From assembly GCA_024413465.1 (NCBI GenBank), contig JAKSVU010000003.1, forward strand, positions 62,001 through 126,000: a stretch of DNA of 64,000 nucleotides, read 5' to 3'. Under the pieces are notes generated by a model. That model was given only the letters and a program-made list of their open reading frames with translations. It did not search any database and was not told the DNA's origin. Below are positions 26,244 to 34,140 of this stretch, piece after piece. How positions within the stretch are numbered: the first letter of the stretch is position 1; every line of letters begins with the position of its first letter. The DNA is from Alphaproteobacteria bacterium. Its GTDB lineage: Bacteria; Pseudomonadota; Alphaproteobacteria; CAAGCB01; CAG-977. Position numbers and translations under genes: made by a program.

Positions 26244-26272
26244 TTGAAAAATGCGACTTTTTAAAGTACATT
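26244..26272 (+). promoter_or_regulatory. Phage promoter of the scaffold/capsid block
   Basis: TTGAAA (26244-26249), a 17-bp spacer, and TACATT (26267-26272) form a sigma70-like promoter. The whole element closely matches that at 38911-38939. A small hairpin (ATGGTC at 26279-26284, GACCAT at 26291-26296) lies at the expected start of transcription, followed by a terminator. Confidence 0.65.
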
Positions 26273-26292
26273 TATGTTATGGTCGAATTAGA

Positions 26293-26314
26293 CCATGTTT
26301 ATTGAAGCGGATGC
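26293..26314. repeat. Left copy of a 22-bp inverted repeat flanking the scaffold gene
   Basis: This sequence is the reverse complement of 27208-27229 with a single mismatch. The two copies bracket the scaffold gene at a distance of about 0.9 kb. The left copy overlaps the leader hairpins. Confidence 0.7.
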
Positions 26315-26335
26315 GGAAGCAGTCCGCCTTTTTTT
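26307..26335 (+). terminator. Leader terminator before the scaffold gene
   Basis: An 8-bp stem with one bulge (GCGGATGC, loop GGAA, GCAgTCCGC) at 26307-26327 is followed by seven Ts after one C. It lies only about 30 nt after the predicted transcription start, so it may act as an attenuator or make a short leader RNA. Confidence 0.65.
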
Positions 26336-26352
26336 GTTACAGGAGATTTTAA

Positions 26353-27144
26353 ATGGACGAAACGGAAAACGGCGTAATTGAAGGTCAAGAACAAGACGGA
26401 TCTGATAACGAAACGGAAGACTGGAAAGATTATATATCTGAAGAACTTCGTGGTGCTGAAGAATTTAATGGAATTAACAGTTTTGATGAATTAGCAACAG
26501 CTTTCATCTCTGCAAAAAAAATGGCTTTACCTCAGGAAACTATTCCAAATGATGAAGCCGGATATGATGCTTTTTTCAAAAAGAACGGTATGCCTGCTGC
26601 GGCAAGCGGCTATTCTTTTCGCCTTTCTGATGACGCAAATGATGATGCAAAAATATTTGCCGATGGAATGAAGGAAGCTGCTTTTGAAGGGAAACTTACT
26701 GATCGTCAATTTACTTCCATGATGAATAAGTTTTATGATATTGCTCAAAATCTCGATAACGAACGTGTTTCAAATATTGAAAAAGAACGTAACGACGTTT
26801 TGAATAAATATGCTCTTGAGCTTGGTGACCAATTTGAGCCACGCATGAGTGATCTTAATCTGATTGTTCATTCGGTTGGTCCTGAGTTTGCGGATCATCT
26901 CGCAAAGATCGGAGCTGGTTTTGATCCTGTTATCATCGAAGGTCTGTTGAAGTTAGGCGATGGTTTTGTTGAAAAAAGAGGTGGACTTGTTCGATCAGAC
27001 GGACAAAGAATTTCAACAAGCAAACAAATCGATCAAAAAATTGAGGAGTTACAATCTGATCCTGCTTATTGTGATCCAAGTAGTCCTAAACATAAATACC
27101 TTATAGACGAGGTTCGAAAATTATTTGAAGTAAAATTTTCTTAA
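26353..27144 (+). CDS. Putative phage scaffolding protein
   Basis: This 263-residue acidic protein (N-terminus rich in E, D, N and Q) is highly charged and helical in the centre (FADGMKEAAFEGKLTDRQFTSM) with a basic C-terminus (KYLIDEVRKLFEVKF). That profile and the position directly before the capsid gene are typical of T7-like scaffolding proteins, which shape the procapsid and leave before DNA filling. Ribosome-binding site AGGAG at 26341-26345. It has its own promoter and terminators at both sides. Confidence 0.75.
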   Translation: MDETENGVIEGQEQDGSDNETEDWKDYISEELRGAEEFNGINSFDELATAFISAKKMALPQETIPNDEAGYDAFFKKNGMPAAASGYSFRLSDDANDDAKIFADGMKEAAFEGKLTDRQFTSMMNKFYDIAQNLDNERVSNIEKERNDVLNKYALELGDQFEPRMSDLNLIVHSVGPEFADHLAKIGAGFDPVIIEGLLKLGDGFVEKRGGLVRSDGQRISTSKQIDQKIEELQSDPAYCDPSSPKHKYLIDEVRKLFEVKFS

Positions 27145-27178
27145 TTTTGTTTATGTTCCTTATAAAAAAGATAACAAC

Positions 27179-27207
27179 GGCCTTGCTTTTAGCAGGGCCT
27201 TTTTTTT
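27179..27207 (+). terminator. Terminator between scaffold and capsid genes
   Basis: A 9-bp GC-rich stem (GGCCTTGCT with AGCAGGGCC, including one G-T pair) and a short T loop are followed by eight Ts. It may reduce readthrough to adjust scaffold and capsid amounts. Confidence 0.8.
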
Positions 27208-27229
27208 GCATCCGTTTCAATAAACATGG
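27208..27229. repeat. Right copy of the 22-bp inverted repeat flanking the scaffold gene
   Basis: It matches the reverse complement of 26293-26314 at 21 of 22 positions and begins immediately after the terminator at 27179-27207. Confidence 0.7.
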
Positions 27230-27270
27230 GCTTTTTCGGTGGGTTTTTAATTCATAGGAGAATTTTTAAT

Positions 27271-28155
27271 ATGAGTACACAAATTACAACCGCATTTGTT
27301 CAACAATATAGTTCAAATGTCCAATTGTTAATGCAACAAAAAGGTTCCGTTTTGGAACAATTTGTTTCCAAAGTTGATGTAAAAGGCGAATATAGATACG
27401 TCGAACAAGTTGGTAAAGCTATCGCTCAATTACGAACAACTCGTCATGGTGACACACCATTGTCAAACACACCTCATTCCAGAAGACGTTTGGAATTAAA
27501 TGACTGGGAATATGCTGACTTAGTTGACGACGAAGATCGTATTCGCACATTGATTGATCCGACATCTGCTTACGTTATGGCTGCTGCAATGGCAATGGGC
27601 CGCGCAAAAGATAAGGAAATTATTGATGCTGTTATGGGTACTGCAAAAGCAGGTAAACAAGGCGGAACAGACGTTTCTTTTGATTCTAACAATATTATTG
27701 CTGATGATAGCAAGGGATTTACTTTTGATAAACTTCGTGAAGCAAAACGCATTTTGGATAAGAATTGCGTTCCAAACGATGGTCGTCGTGTGATCGCTTT
27801 GTCAGCAAATCAATTGAGTGATTTGTTGAGCGAAACAAAAGTTACATCATCTGATTATGCTGCTGCTCAAGCATTGGTTCGTGGTGAAATTACTGAATTT
27901 ATGGGCTTCCGTTTTGTCCAAGTCAACGGTCAACGCGATGCTTCTAACGATTTGTTGGTTGTTTCAAGTTCTGTTCGTAAATGCTTAGCATGGCATCCTG
28001 ACTGCGTCGTGTTAGGTATTGGCCGTGACATCAGCTGTGAAATCAATAAACGTCCTGACAAATCAAACGCAACACAAATTGATTTCAAGATGTCAATCGG
28101 TGCAACACGTTTGGAAGAAGGCGGTTGTGTGGAAATCGACTGCGCAGAATCCTAA
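27271..28155 (+). CDS. Major capsid protein
   Basis: This 294-residue protein forms the phage head. It follows the scaffold gene and has features of the podovirus capsid group: an N-terminal ITTAFVQQYSSNVQLLMQQKGS, a central YADLVDDEDRIRTLIDPTSAYVM and a C-terminal basic and beta-rich region. I chose the AUG at 27271 with TAGGAG ten bases upstream; the frame extends to 27226, but that stretch overlaps the inverted repeat region. The gene is followed by a terminator, common for highly expressed capsid genes. The fold (HK97-like) is inferred. Confidence 0.85.
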   Translation: MSTQITTAFVQQYSSNVQLLMQQKGSVLEQFVSKVDVKGEYRYVEQVGKAIAQLRTTRHGDTPLSNTPHSRRRLELNDWEYADLVDDEDRIRTLIDPTSAYVMAAAMAMGRAKDKEIIDAVMGTAKAGKQGGTDVSFDSNNIIADDSKGFTFDKLREAKRILDKNCVPNDGRRVIALSANQLSDLLSETKVTSSDYAAAQALVRGEITEFMGFRFVQVNGQRDASNDLLVVSSSVRKCLAWHPDCVVLGIGRDISCEINKRPDKSNATQIDFKMSIGATRLEEGGCVEIDCAES

Positions 28156-28171
28156 TCTTATCTGTAACAAA

Positions 28172-28205
28172 GTCCTGCATCAATTTTGGTGCAGGACAAT
28201 TTTTG
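28172..28205 (+). terminator. Terminator after the capsid gene
   Basis: An 8-bp perfect stem (GTCCTGCA at 28172-28179, TGCAGGAC at 28190-28197) with a 10-nt loop is followed by AATTTTT. Confidence 0.75.
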
Positions 28206-28215
28206 GAGACATAAC

Positions 28216-28626
28216 ATGACTGAACATAAAACAGAGATTTTTGAAAAAATGGAAGCGGGTGAAATCGTAAGCGCTCGCGAGTATGGTGCAAACCTTCGTT
28301 TATATCATTCAGAATTTAATTTATCTGATTTGACGGTAGAAAGTGGAGATACAGTTGATTTAATTAAATTACCTGAAAAAGGATTGGTTGTTGCTGCTTT
28401 ATTTGGCAATAACGTTTCTTTAGGAACATCAACCGTAAAAATCGGAACGGCAACTGACGATGATGAGTTCAGAGCGTCTGCTGTAAAAACTTCATTAACG
28501 CCAGAGCTTTGTTTAGCTTCAAATACGAAGTGCGCAGGAAAAACAATCATTATGACTGTTGGAACGGCTGATTTACCAACGTCCGACAACGTTGTTCATT
28601 TTGACGTTTTAGTCGCTGATTTATAA
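28216..28626 (+). CDS. Putative head decoration / minor structural protein
   Basis: This 136-residue protein is beta-rich and weakly acidic (NLSDLTVESGDTVDLIKLPEKG, KIGTATDDDEF). It lies between the capsid gene and the head-tail genes, where podoviruses often encode decoration or minor head proteins. GGAGA before the AUG at 28216 supports the start. No catalytic motif. A strong terminator follows. Confidence 0.6.
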   Translation: MTEHKTEIFEKMEAGEIVSAREYGANLRLYHSEFNLSDLTVESGDTVDLIKLPEKGLVVAALFGNNVSLGTSTVKIGTATDDDEFRASAVKTSLTPELCLASNTKCAGKTIIMTVGTADLPTSDNVVHFDVLVADL

Positions 28627-28643
28627 TTTTTTAAATTGTCACA

Positions 28644-28665
28644 GGGGGCGATTGCCCCCTTTTTT
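28644..28665 (+). terminator. Rho-independent terminator
   Basis: GGGGGC (28644-28649), loop GATT, GCCCCC (28654-28659) and a run of six Ts. Confidence 0.85.
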
Positions 28666-28681
28666 GCCTAAGGACCATAAG

Positions 28682-28921
28682 ATGAATAAAACAACTCAAG
28701 ACTTAATCAATGCTTACAAATCTGTTTTTGATACTCCTTCCGGGGAGAAAGTTTTGAAAAATTTAATCAAATCTGCCGGAATGTTAGACGTTAATCCAAT
28801 TAAGAGAGAAACTGATTTTATGTTCTGGGAAGGAAAAAAAGCAATGGTCTTAGAAATTTTAAGAATTTTAAAAATGAAAGACGATGATGTTATTGCAGTT
28901 ATAGAAAATTCGGAGGAATAA
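28682..28921 (+). CDS. Bbp19-like phage protein
   Basis: This 79-residue protein resembles the small Bbp19 family named after Bordetella phage BPP-1: an N-terminal YKSVFDTPSGEKVLKNLIKSAG and a C-terminal FMFWEGKKAMVLEILRIL helix. The N-terminal segment reads like other members (YxxVFxTPxGxxVL). Bbp19 proteins lie in the head-tail region of podoviruses, with unknown function. BPP-1 also carries a DGR, which makes this relationship interesting. AAGGA upstream of the AUG at 28682. Confidence 0.65.
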   Translation: MNKTTQDLINAYKSVFDTPSGEKVLKNLIKSAGMLDVNPIKRETDFMFWEGKKAMVLEILRILKMKDDDVIAVIENSEE

Positions 28922-28926
28922 AAAAA

Positions 28927-30105
28927 ATGGGATTTGGTAAAGCGGTAAAAAAGGCAGTAAAGAAAGTTACTCATTCTGTCAAAAAAGTTGTTGATAAAGT
29001 AGAAAATAAAGCAGGAAGTCAAGTAAAGAAGGTTGGCAACGTTGTTGCAAATACCGTTAAAGATCCTGGTGGTGCAATAAAAGGCGTTGAAAAACAGGTT
29101 CGACGAGCAAAGGATCATTTTGAAGAAGACGTTGCTGAAAGTAAATTTGGCAAAATGACAGGTTTGAATACCGTCACAAAACAGGCTTTGGCTATTCCAG
29201 AAATGATTGCAGGTTCAGCTAACGCAATTGGCAGAATTGCAAGAGGCGGAGATGTCGGACATAATTTACATGAAGCTTTTAATAAGGCCGTTGACGTTGA
29301 AACTGATGTTTTAAAATCGCCACTTGAAACGGTTAAAGAATATACAAAAAGTGCAGGAATAAAAGAACACGTTACGGATCGTGCTTTGCAACGCTATGAT
29401 AATTTTTCTGAAAATATGAAAGATTTTAACGTCATGGGTGAAATTGGCGGTGAAGTCATGGCTTTGCGGAAAGGTGGTCCATTAAATTATTTAACGTCAA
29501 CTCAGGAATTAGAAACTGCTCATCGTCGTTCTAAAACGAAAACAGCAAAAGCAGTTGGAGCATTGACGACATTGGTTGCGTCTTATGCTGCAGCGGGTGG
29601 TTTTGCTGGTGGTTCTGCAGGTGCAACAGGAACAACAGGATCTACTGGCGCAAGTGCAGCAGGTGCAGGTGCAACAGCTTCTGGAACAACTAGCGCCGGT
29701 GTCGTAGGCGCTTCTACGGCAGGAACTGGTACAACAGCAGTCGGTGCAACTGCTGCAACAACAGGAACTACAGCAGGAGCTTTGAAATCAATAGCTGAGA
29801 CAGCTTTGTTGGGTGGTTCTGCATACATGGGTGTTAAATCATATATGGATATGCAGAAAGCCAAAACGGATGCTAAAAAAGAAAATAACGAAGCTGACGA
29901 AAAAGAAGCAGAAGCAATCGAACAAGCAAATGCTGATTATAAAAATTCCGTCATGGCAAGTTATGCTGACTACGTTTCTAAACAACAAAACGGAAGATAT
30001 AACTTCACAACAAACTCTGGCGGTTTTGGAAATTACGATGAAGACAATATGCTTGGTTGGAATAAAAAGACAGGTGTATTGAATAACAAAAAGCGTTATA
30101 TTTAG
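28927..30105 (+). CDS. Putative virion or ejection protein with Ala/Gly/Thr-rich segment
   Basis: This 392-residue protein has a lysine- and valine-rich N-terminus (about 1-70, helical and amphipathic), a middle part, a low-complexity Gly/Ala/Thr/Ser segment (about 215-290) with repeated GTTG-like units, and a charged coiled region (about 315-345). Such composition is common in podovirus internal or ejection proteins that cross membranes. It starts 5 bp after the Bbp19-like gene and is followed by a small gene and the portal. The role is inferred from place and composition. Confidence 0.6.
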   Translation: MGFGKAVKKAVKKVTHSVKKVVDKVENKAGSQVKKVGNVVANTVKDPGGAIKGVEKQVRRAKDHFEEDVAESKFGKMTGLNTVTKQALAIPEMIAGSANAIGRIARGGDVGHNLHEAFNKAVDVETDVLKSPLETVKEYTKSAGIKEHVTDRALQRYDNFSENMKDFNVMGEIGGEVMALRKGGPLNYLTSTQELETAHRRSKTKTAKAVGALTTLVASYAAAGGFAGGSAGATGTTGSTGASAAGAGATASGTTSAGVVGASTAGTGTTAVGATAATTGTTAGALKSIAETALLGGSAYMGVKSYMDMQKAKTDAKKENNEADEKEAEAIEQANADYKNSVMASYADYVSKQQNGRYNFTTNSGGFGNYDEDNMLGWNKKTGVLNNKKRYI

Positions 30106-30115
30106 TGAGGGTAAA

Positions 30116-30364
30116 ATGTCACATAAAAGCTTAAGAAGTGCAATAAAAAAACGTTATCCAAAAGTTGTCAGCAAAACTGTAGAACCAGTCGAACAACCAA
30201 TTGAACAACCAGTCGAACAACAAGAAGAAAACGTTGAACAAACAACAAATCAATCTGCTAATGAAAACAGATATGTTTTTAATAATGGCGGTGTTCTGGG
30301 GGCTTTTAAATTAAAACCTTTTTCTGGTTTTGGAACATTCGGTGCGTTTAATATCCAAAGATAA
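30116..30364 (+). CDS. Small hypothetical phage protein with EQP repeats
   Basis: This 82-residue protein has a basic N-terminus and three Glu-Gln-Pro units (PVEQPIEQPVEQQ, about residues 22-34), then a Gly/Phe-rich end (GAFKLKPFSGFGTFGAF). Start follows GAGGGTAAA. It lies between the Ala/Gly-rich virion protein and the portal gene. Function unknown. Confidence 0.5.
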   Translation: MSHKSLRSAIKKRYPKVVSKTVEPVEQPIEQPVEQQEENVEQTTNQSANENRYVFNNGGVLGAFKLKPFSGFGTFGAFNIQR

Positions 30365-30378
30365 TCAGGTGAGAAATC

Positions 30379-32025
30379 ATGGTAAGTAAAATTGAATTAG
30401 ATATGGCAAAAGAAGAAGCTGAATTAAAAAAACAGCACGACTTGCAACAAGTTGTAGATTGGGCGCTTGAAAAAAAATTAGCTTTAGAAGACGGCAGAAA
30501 AAATTATGATGAAATATGCCAACAGATTACAGACTATTTTTGCCCCAACCGTGATAACTTTGTTGTTAAGCGTTCTCCCGGTGAGGATAGAACGCGCCGT
30601 ATCTATAATCCTATCGGCATTCAGTGTGTTGAACAAGCAAGCGCAGACTTGTATGGTTTATTGACTGATCCGAGTGGATACTGGTTTGAATTTAATTTTG
30701 AGAACCAGGATTCAATGAGCGATAACATGAAGTATTGGTTGCGTAAGCAGTCGGAGCTTATTTACGAAAAGTTATATGCTCCTGCTGCTCGCGCAGCTCA
30801 AGCTTTGGCGAGATCATACCATGATGACCTTGCTTACGGAACGGACATTATTTACATTGGATGGAATAATGATCGCGCTTGTCCGTTGCTTCAAAACTTA
30901 CGATTGTCTGAATGTTATATTGACGAGGACGATACAGGGCTTGTTGACACACTTATTCGTTGTTATGAATTAAGTGTAAAAAGTATAAAACAGCTTTATC
31001 CGAAAGCAGAATTAAGTTTTGAAATGCTCGAGGACATTAGAAAAAATAAAACGGAAAAGAAATATAAGATCATTCATGCTGTTTTTCCAAGTAGTGAACA
31101 CACAACTAAAATTTCAAAGATGCCTTATACATCTTTGATTTTCACAGAAAAAGACAAGGTTGTTTTGGAAACATCCGGGTATGATGAATTTCCTTTTGCT
31201 GTTTGTCGTTGGGAAACCGCTCCTGGAGAAGTTTACGGACGATCTAAAGCAATGACAGCTAAAGCTGACGTCTTAACATTACAATTAATGACAAAAGAAA
31301 TGCTTGAGAGCGCACAATTGGCAAATCGTCCAATGATGGCAATTAAGCATTCAGAAGAAAGACTTCAAATCCCTCGCATAACTCCGGGTGGATATATGGA
31401 ATACGAGGACGAGCCACCAATTGCTTTTAATGCGGGAAATAATTACAAAGCCGCCGATGACGTCATTCAACGAATTGAAGAACGCGTCAAACATGAATTT
31501 TCATTATATCGCATAAATGATTTACAAGGGACGCATAGAACTCGTGAAGAAATTTTACAGCGTATTAGTGAAGGAACTCGATTATTAGGTCCTGTTGCAG
31601 GACGCCAAATGACAGAAAAACTTGACGTCATTTTATTACGCGTTTTTAATCTTTGCGCCAGAAACGGCGTGTTAGAACCACCACCTGAAGACGTTCCTTT
31701 CTTTGATTTAAAAGTCGTTTATAATTCACCGATCGCAAAGATGATGAAATACGAACGTGCAACTCGTTACGAACAGGCGTTTGCTTCAATGAATGTATTT
31801 TTACAGCTTGATCCAAGCGGGATTGATAACATTTCAACTGACATTATTATGCGTGAAATCAGTTCGATTTATGGCGTTCCTGAACTATTAAGATCAGAGG
31901 AAGAAGTTAAAACGATAAGAGATCAAAGAGCGCAAGCTCAGGCACAGGCACAAAACGTCAATGACGCAATGACAGGATTGCAAATGCAGGGTATGGCAAA
32001 TCAAGTCTTAGGCGAACAACCTTAA
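30379..32025 (+). CDS. Portal protein (head-tail connector, T7-like)
   Basis: This 548-residue protein forms the dodecameric ring at the capsid vertex through which DNA enters and leaves. Its N-terminal part (FCPNRDNF, RIYNPIGIQCVEQASADLYGLLTDPSGYWF) and the central YGRSKAMTAKADVLTLQLMTKEML match the T7 gp8-type head-to-tail connector family. The length is typical (about 520-560). The C-terminal QAQAQAQ stretch is the flexible tail. GGTGAG precedes the start. It is followed by the internal virion proteins, the typical podovirus order. Confidence 0.9.
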   Translation: MVSKIELDMAKEEAELKKQHDLQQVVDWALEKKLALEDGRKNYDEICQQITDYFCPNRDNFVVKRSPGEDRTRRIYNPIGIQCVEQASADLYGLLTDPSGYWFEFNFENQDSMSDNMKYWLRKQSELIYEKLYAPAARAAQALARSYHDDLAYGTDIIYIGWNNDRACPLLQNLRLSECYIDEDDTGLVDTLIRCYELSVKSIKQLYPKAELSFEMLEDIRKNKTEKKYKIIHAVFPSSEHTTKISKMPYTSLIFTEKDKVVLETSGYDEFPFAVCRWETAPGEVYGRSKAMTAKADVLTLQLMTKEMLESAQLANRPMMAIKHSEERLQIPRITPGGYMEYEDEPPIAFNAGNNYKAADDVIQRIEERVKHEFSLYRINDLQGTHRTREEILQRISEGTRLLGPVAGRQMTEKLDVILLRVFNLCARNGVLEPPPEDVPFFDLKVVYNSPIAKMMKYERATRYEQAFASMNVFLQLDPSGIDNISTDIIMREISSIYGVPELLRSEEEVKTIRDQRAQAQAQAQNVNDAMTGLQMQGMANQVLGEQP

Positions 32026-32038
32026 TAAGGAGTTTTAT

Positions 32039-32539
32039 ATGACTGATTATAATAATTACACAGGTTCTGAATGGGCTTTGATGGGAACGTCTTTTTTGGC
32101 GAACGTTATGCAAAACGTTGCTCAAAGCAAGCAAGCTAAAGAAGATTATAAAACAACAATCAAAAATGCTGAAAACACGATTGAGGCGACTGAATATAAT
32201 ATAGGCGTTTCCCGTCGTAATTTTGAAAAGGAAATGGCGACGCAACAAAGCCAACAAGCAACAAGTGGATTGTCTGCTGCTGATTTTAATGACGTCAATC
32301 GTTCTGATGTGATTGCTTTTGAAAAAGATACTTATGCTTTACGCGAGCAAGTCCGCCAACAAATGTTTAGCGATATTCGTCAAGCTATTAAAAATAAGAA
32401 AAATGCCCGCATTGCCTCTGCAAGAGGAAATATCGGTGCTGTTATTGGTGGTTTGACAGGAGCATATTTGGGGGATGCAAAAACAGCGTATGGTTTAATG
32501 ACGGCAGGAAATTACATAGGTAGAGGAACTTCAAGATGA
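32039..32539 (+). CDS. Internal virion protein (gp14-like)
   Basis: This 166-residue protein has an N-terminal helix, a central charged helical region (KTTIKNAENTIEATEYNIGVSRRNF) and a C-terminal Gly/Ala-rich hydrophobic segment (GNIGAVIGGLTGAYLGDAK). Size, profile and location after the portal match the smallest T7-like core/ejection protein, which helps form the DNA channel through the cell envelope. AAGGAG ribosome-binding site. It overlaps the next gene by 4 bp. Confidence 0.65.
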   Translation: MTDYNNYTGSEWALMGTSFLANVMQNVAQSKQAKEDYKTTIKNAENTIEATEYNIGVSRRNFEKEMATQQSQQATSGLSAADFNDVNRSDVIAFEKDTYALREQVRQQMFSDIRQAIKNKKNARIASARGNIGAVIGGLTGAYLGDAKTAYGLMTAGNYIGRGTSR

Positions 32540-34140
32540 GAGTGAGTGCAGGTACTTTTCAAAAAACACCAATTATCAAAAAGCCGGATTATACTGAAGC
32601 AAACAGAATGAATGAAACCGCAAAAGGTTTGTCTGCAGCAGTCAACGTCCTTGATGATCTTGTCCAGAAAAATCAGCAATTAAAAGCAAGTGCAGATATG
32701 GCACAAGTCCAAAAAGAAATGAGTTCCTGGATTGATGATGAATACAACAAAGGAAATTATGCAGGGCTTCCTGATCGTTTTAATCAAGAACTTGATAAAA
32801 GAATATCATCACTTAGAGGACAAGGTGGTTATTACACTGAGACTATTGATAATCATAAAGATATTTTAAAAGCACAACTTTATGACAAAGTCAGTAACAC
32901 TGTTGTCAATGGAATGATGATTGAGAATAAGGAAAATGCTCAAAAATTGATTGATGGGACATTGTCATATATCCGTGAAAACAGATCTGAACTGGAAAAC
33001 AAAACAGCAGAATTGGAAACAACGCTAAAACAAAAGTACTATATGTCTCCTGCAGATCGTTCTAAGACAATCGAGGAAATGAAACAACAACTTGCTTTGA
33101 CAGTTATTGATGAAGATCTAAGAAGTGATCCTGCTGTTGCCGTCAAAGATATTCGAAATGGAAGATATAATGGTTATCTTAATGCTATTCAACAAAATAC
33201 GTATTTATCAAAAGCTGAAAAATTATCTCAGCAAAAATCAAGTATTGACACTTATGCAATGCTTTATTCTCAATTTAAAAACGATGACGGAAGTTTCAAT
33301 TATACTGATGCTGTTCAATTTTTAAGAAAACCAGAAAACCAAGAAAAACTCGGTTTAACAGGTGATAGTGCTAACAAGGTTGCAGATATGCTCTATTCAC
33401 AATTTAACCAAGACAACGAAATGAGAGAAAAGAACAGATCAGTTGCTGCAACAACTGAATTGGATAATGCGTGGGATTTGTTTTTTAATGGAAATTCTGC
33501 AGAAGCAATCAATCTTATTGCAAATTCAGAAAACATCAAAGGCGAAACTAAAAACGCTATGATCGAACGAATGAAAAATAATACAGCTCAAACAGGACTT
33601 GAAACACAAAACTTAATGCAACAAATTGCCAAACGAGAAATAAACTCTGATGAGGAAATTTTGGATCTTTTGGCACAAAATAAGATTTCTTATGAAACCG
33701 CGAACAGAGGTAGAGAATTGCTAAAAAATAGAGATGCAAAAGCTCACGCTTTGTTGGATAACGGAATTGAACAAATCAATAAAGTTTTTGGAACCGGTTT
33801 AATGGGGAAATTAACACCTCTTGAAGCAGCACAGAAACAAAAAGCAATTGGAACGTTGACGGATCTTTACAATGAAATGATTAAATCTGGAGCGACTTAT
33901 CAGGATATGCAAAAAGTTTTCACGCCAGAAAATATTGAAAAAGTTCGTCAACAAAACGCCGTTGAAATGAAAGACGCGATCAACTCTAAAATTGAAACGA
34001 TTAAATATCAGAAAAATTCTGCAAATACAACGGCCGTTGAAGAATTGCAGAATATACCAAATCAAATCAGATTAAGACGTCTTGCTCAAAGAAAAGCAGG
34101 AGAAAGCATTGATGATTATTTAAAAAGGACAGAAAAATAA
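32536..34140 (+). CDS. Internal virion protein (gp15-like)
   Basis: This 534-residue protein is almost wholly helical and charged, with coiled-coil-like stretches (about 35-65, 130-175 and 420-500). It lies between the gp14-like and the giant polyvalent protein, as gp15 does in T7-like phages, where it joins the ejected core that forms a periplasmic tube. No catalytic motif was seen. Overlap of one base with the next gene (TAATGG) suggests coupling. Confidence 0.65.
   Translation: MRVSAGTFQKTPIIKKPDYTEANRMNETAKGLSAAVNVLDDLVQKNQQLKASADMAQVQKEMSSWIDDEYNKGNYAGLPDRFNQELDKRISSLRGQGGYYTETIDNHKDILKAQLYDKVSNTVVNGMMIENKENAQKLIDGTLSYIRENRSELENKTAELETTLKQKYYMSPADRSKTIEEMKQQLALTVIDEDLRSDPAVAVKDIRNGRYNGYLNAIQQNTYLSKAEKLSQQKSSIDTYAMLYSQFKNDDGSFNYTDAVQFLRKPENQEKLGLTGDSANKVADMLYSQFNQDNEMREKNRSVAATTELDNAWDLFFNGNSAEAINLIANSENIKGETKNAMIERMKNNTAQTGLETQNLMQQIAKREINSDEEILDLLAQNKISYETANRGRELLKNRDAKAHALLDNGIEQINKVFGTGLMGKLTPLEAAQKQKAIGTLTDLYNEMIKSGATYQDMQKVFTPENIEKVRQQNAVEMKDAINSKIETIKYQKNSANTTAVEELQNIPNQIRLRRLAQRKAGESIDDYLKRTEK

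Noticed and set aside
29583-29864. 93-codon minus-strand frame rich in Ala, Val and Pro
   Set aside because: It is the antisense shadow of the Gly/Ala/Thr low-complexity segment of the virion protein.
30185-30240. Possible CRISPR-like or tandem DNA repeat
   Set aside because: The periodic bases simply encode Glu-Gln-Pro repeats; no spacer structure and no cas genes in the window.
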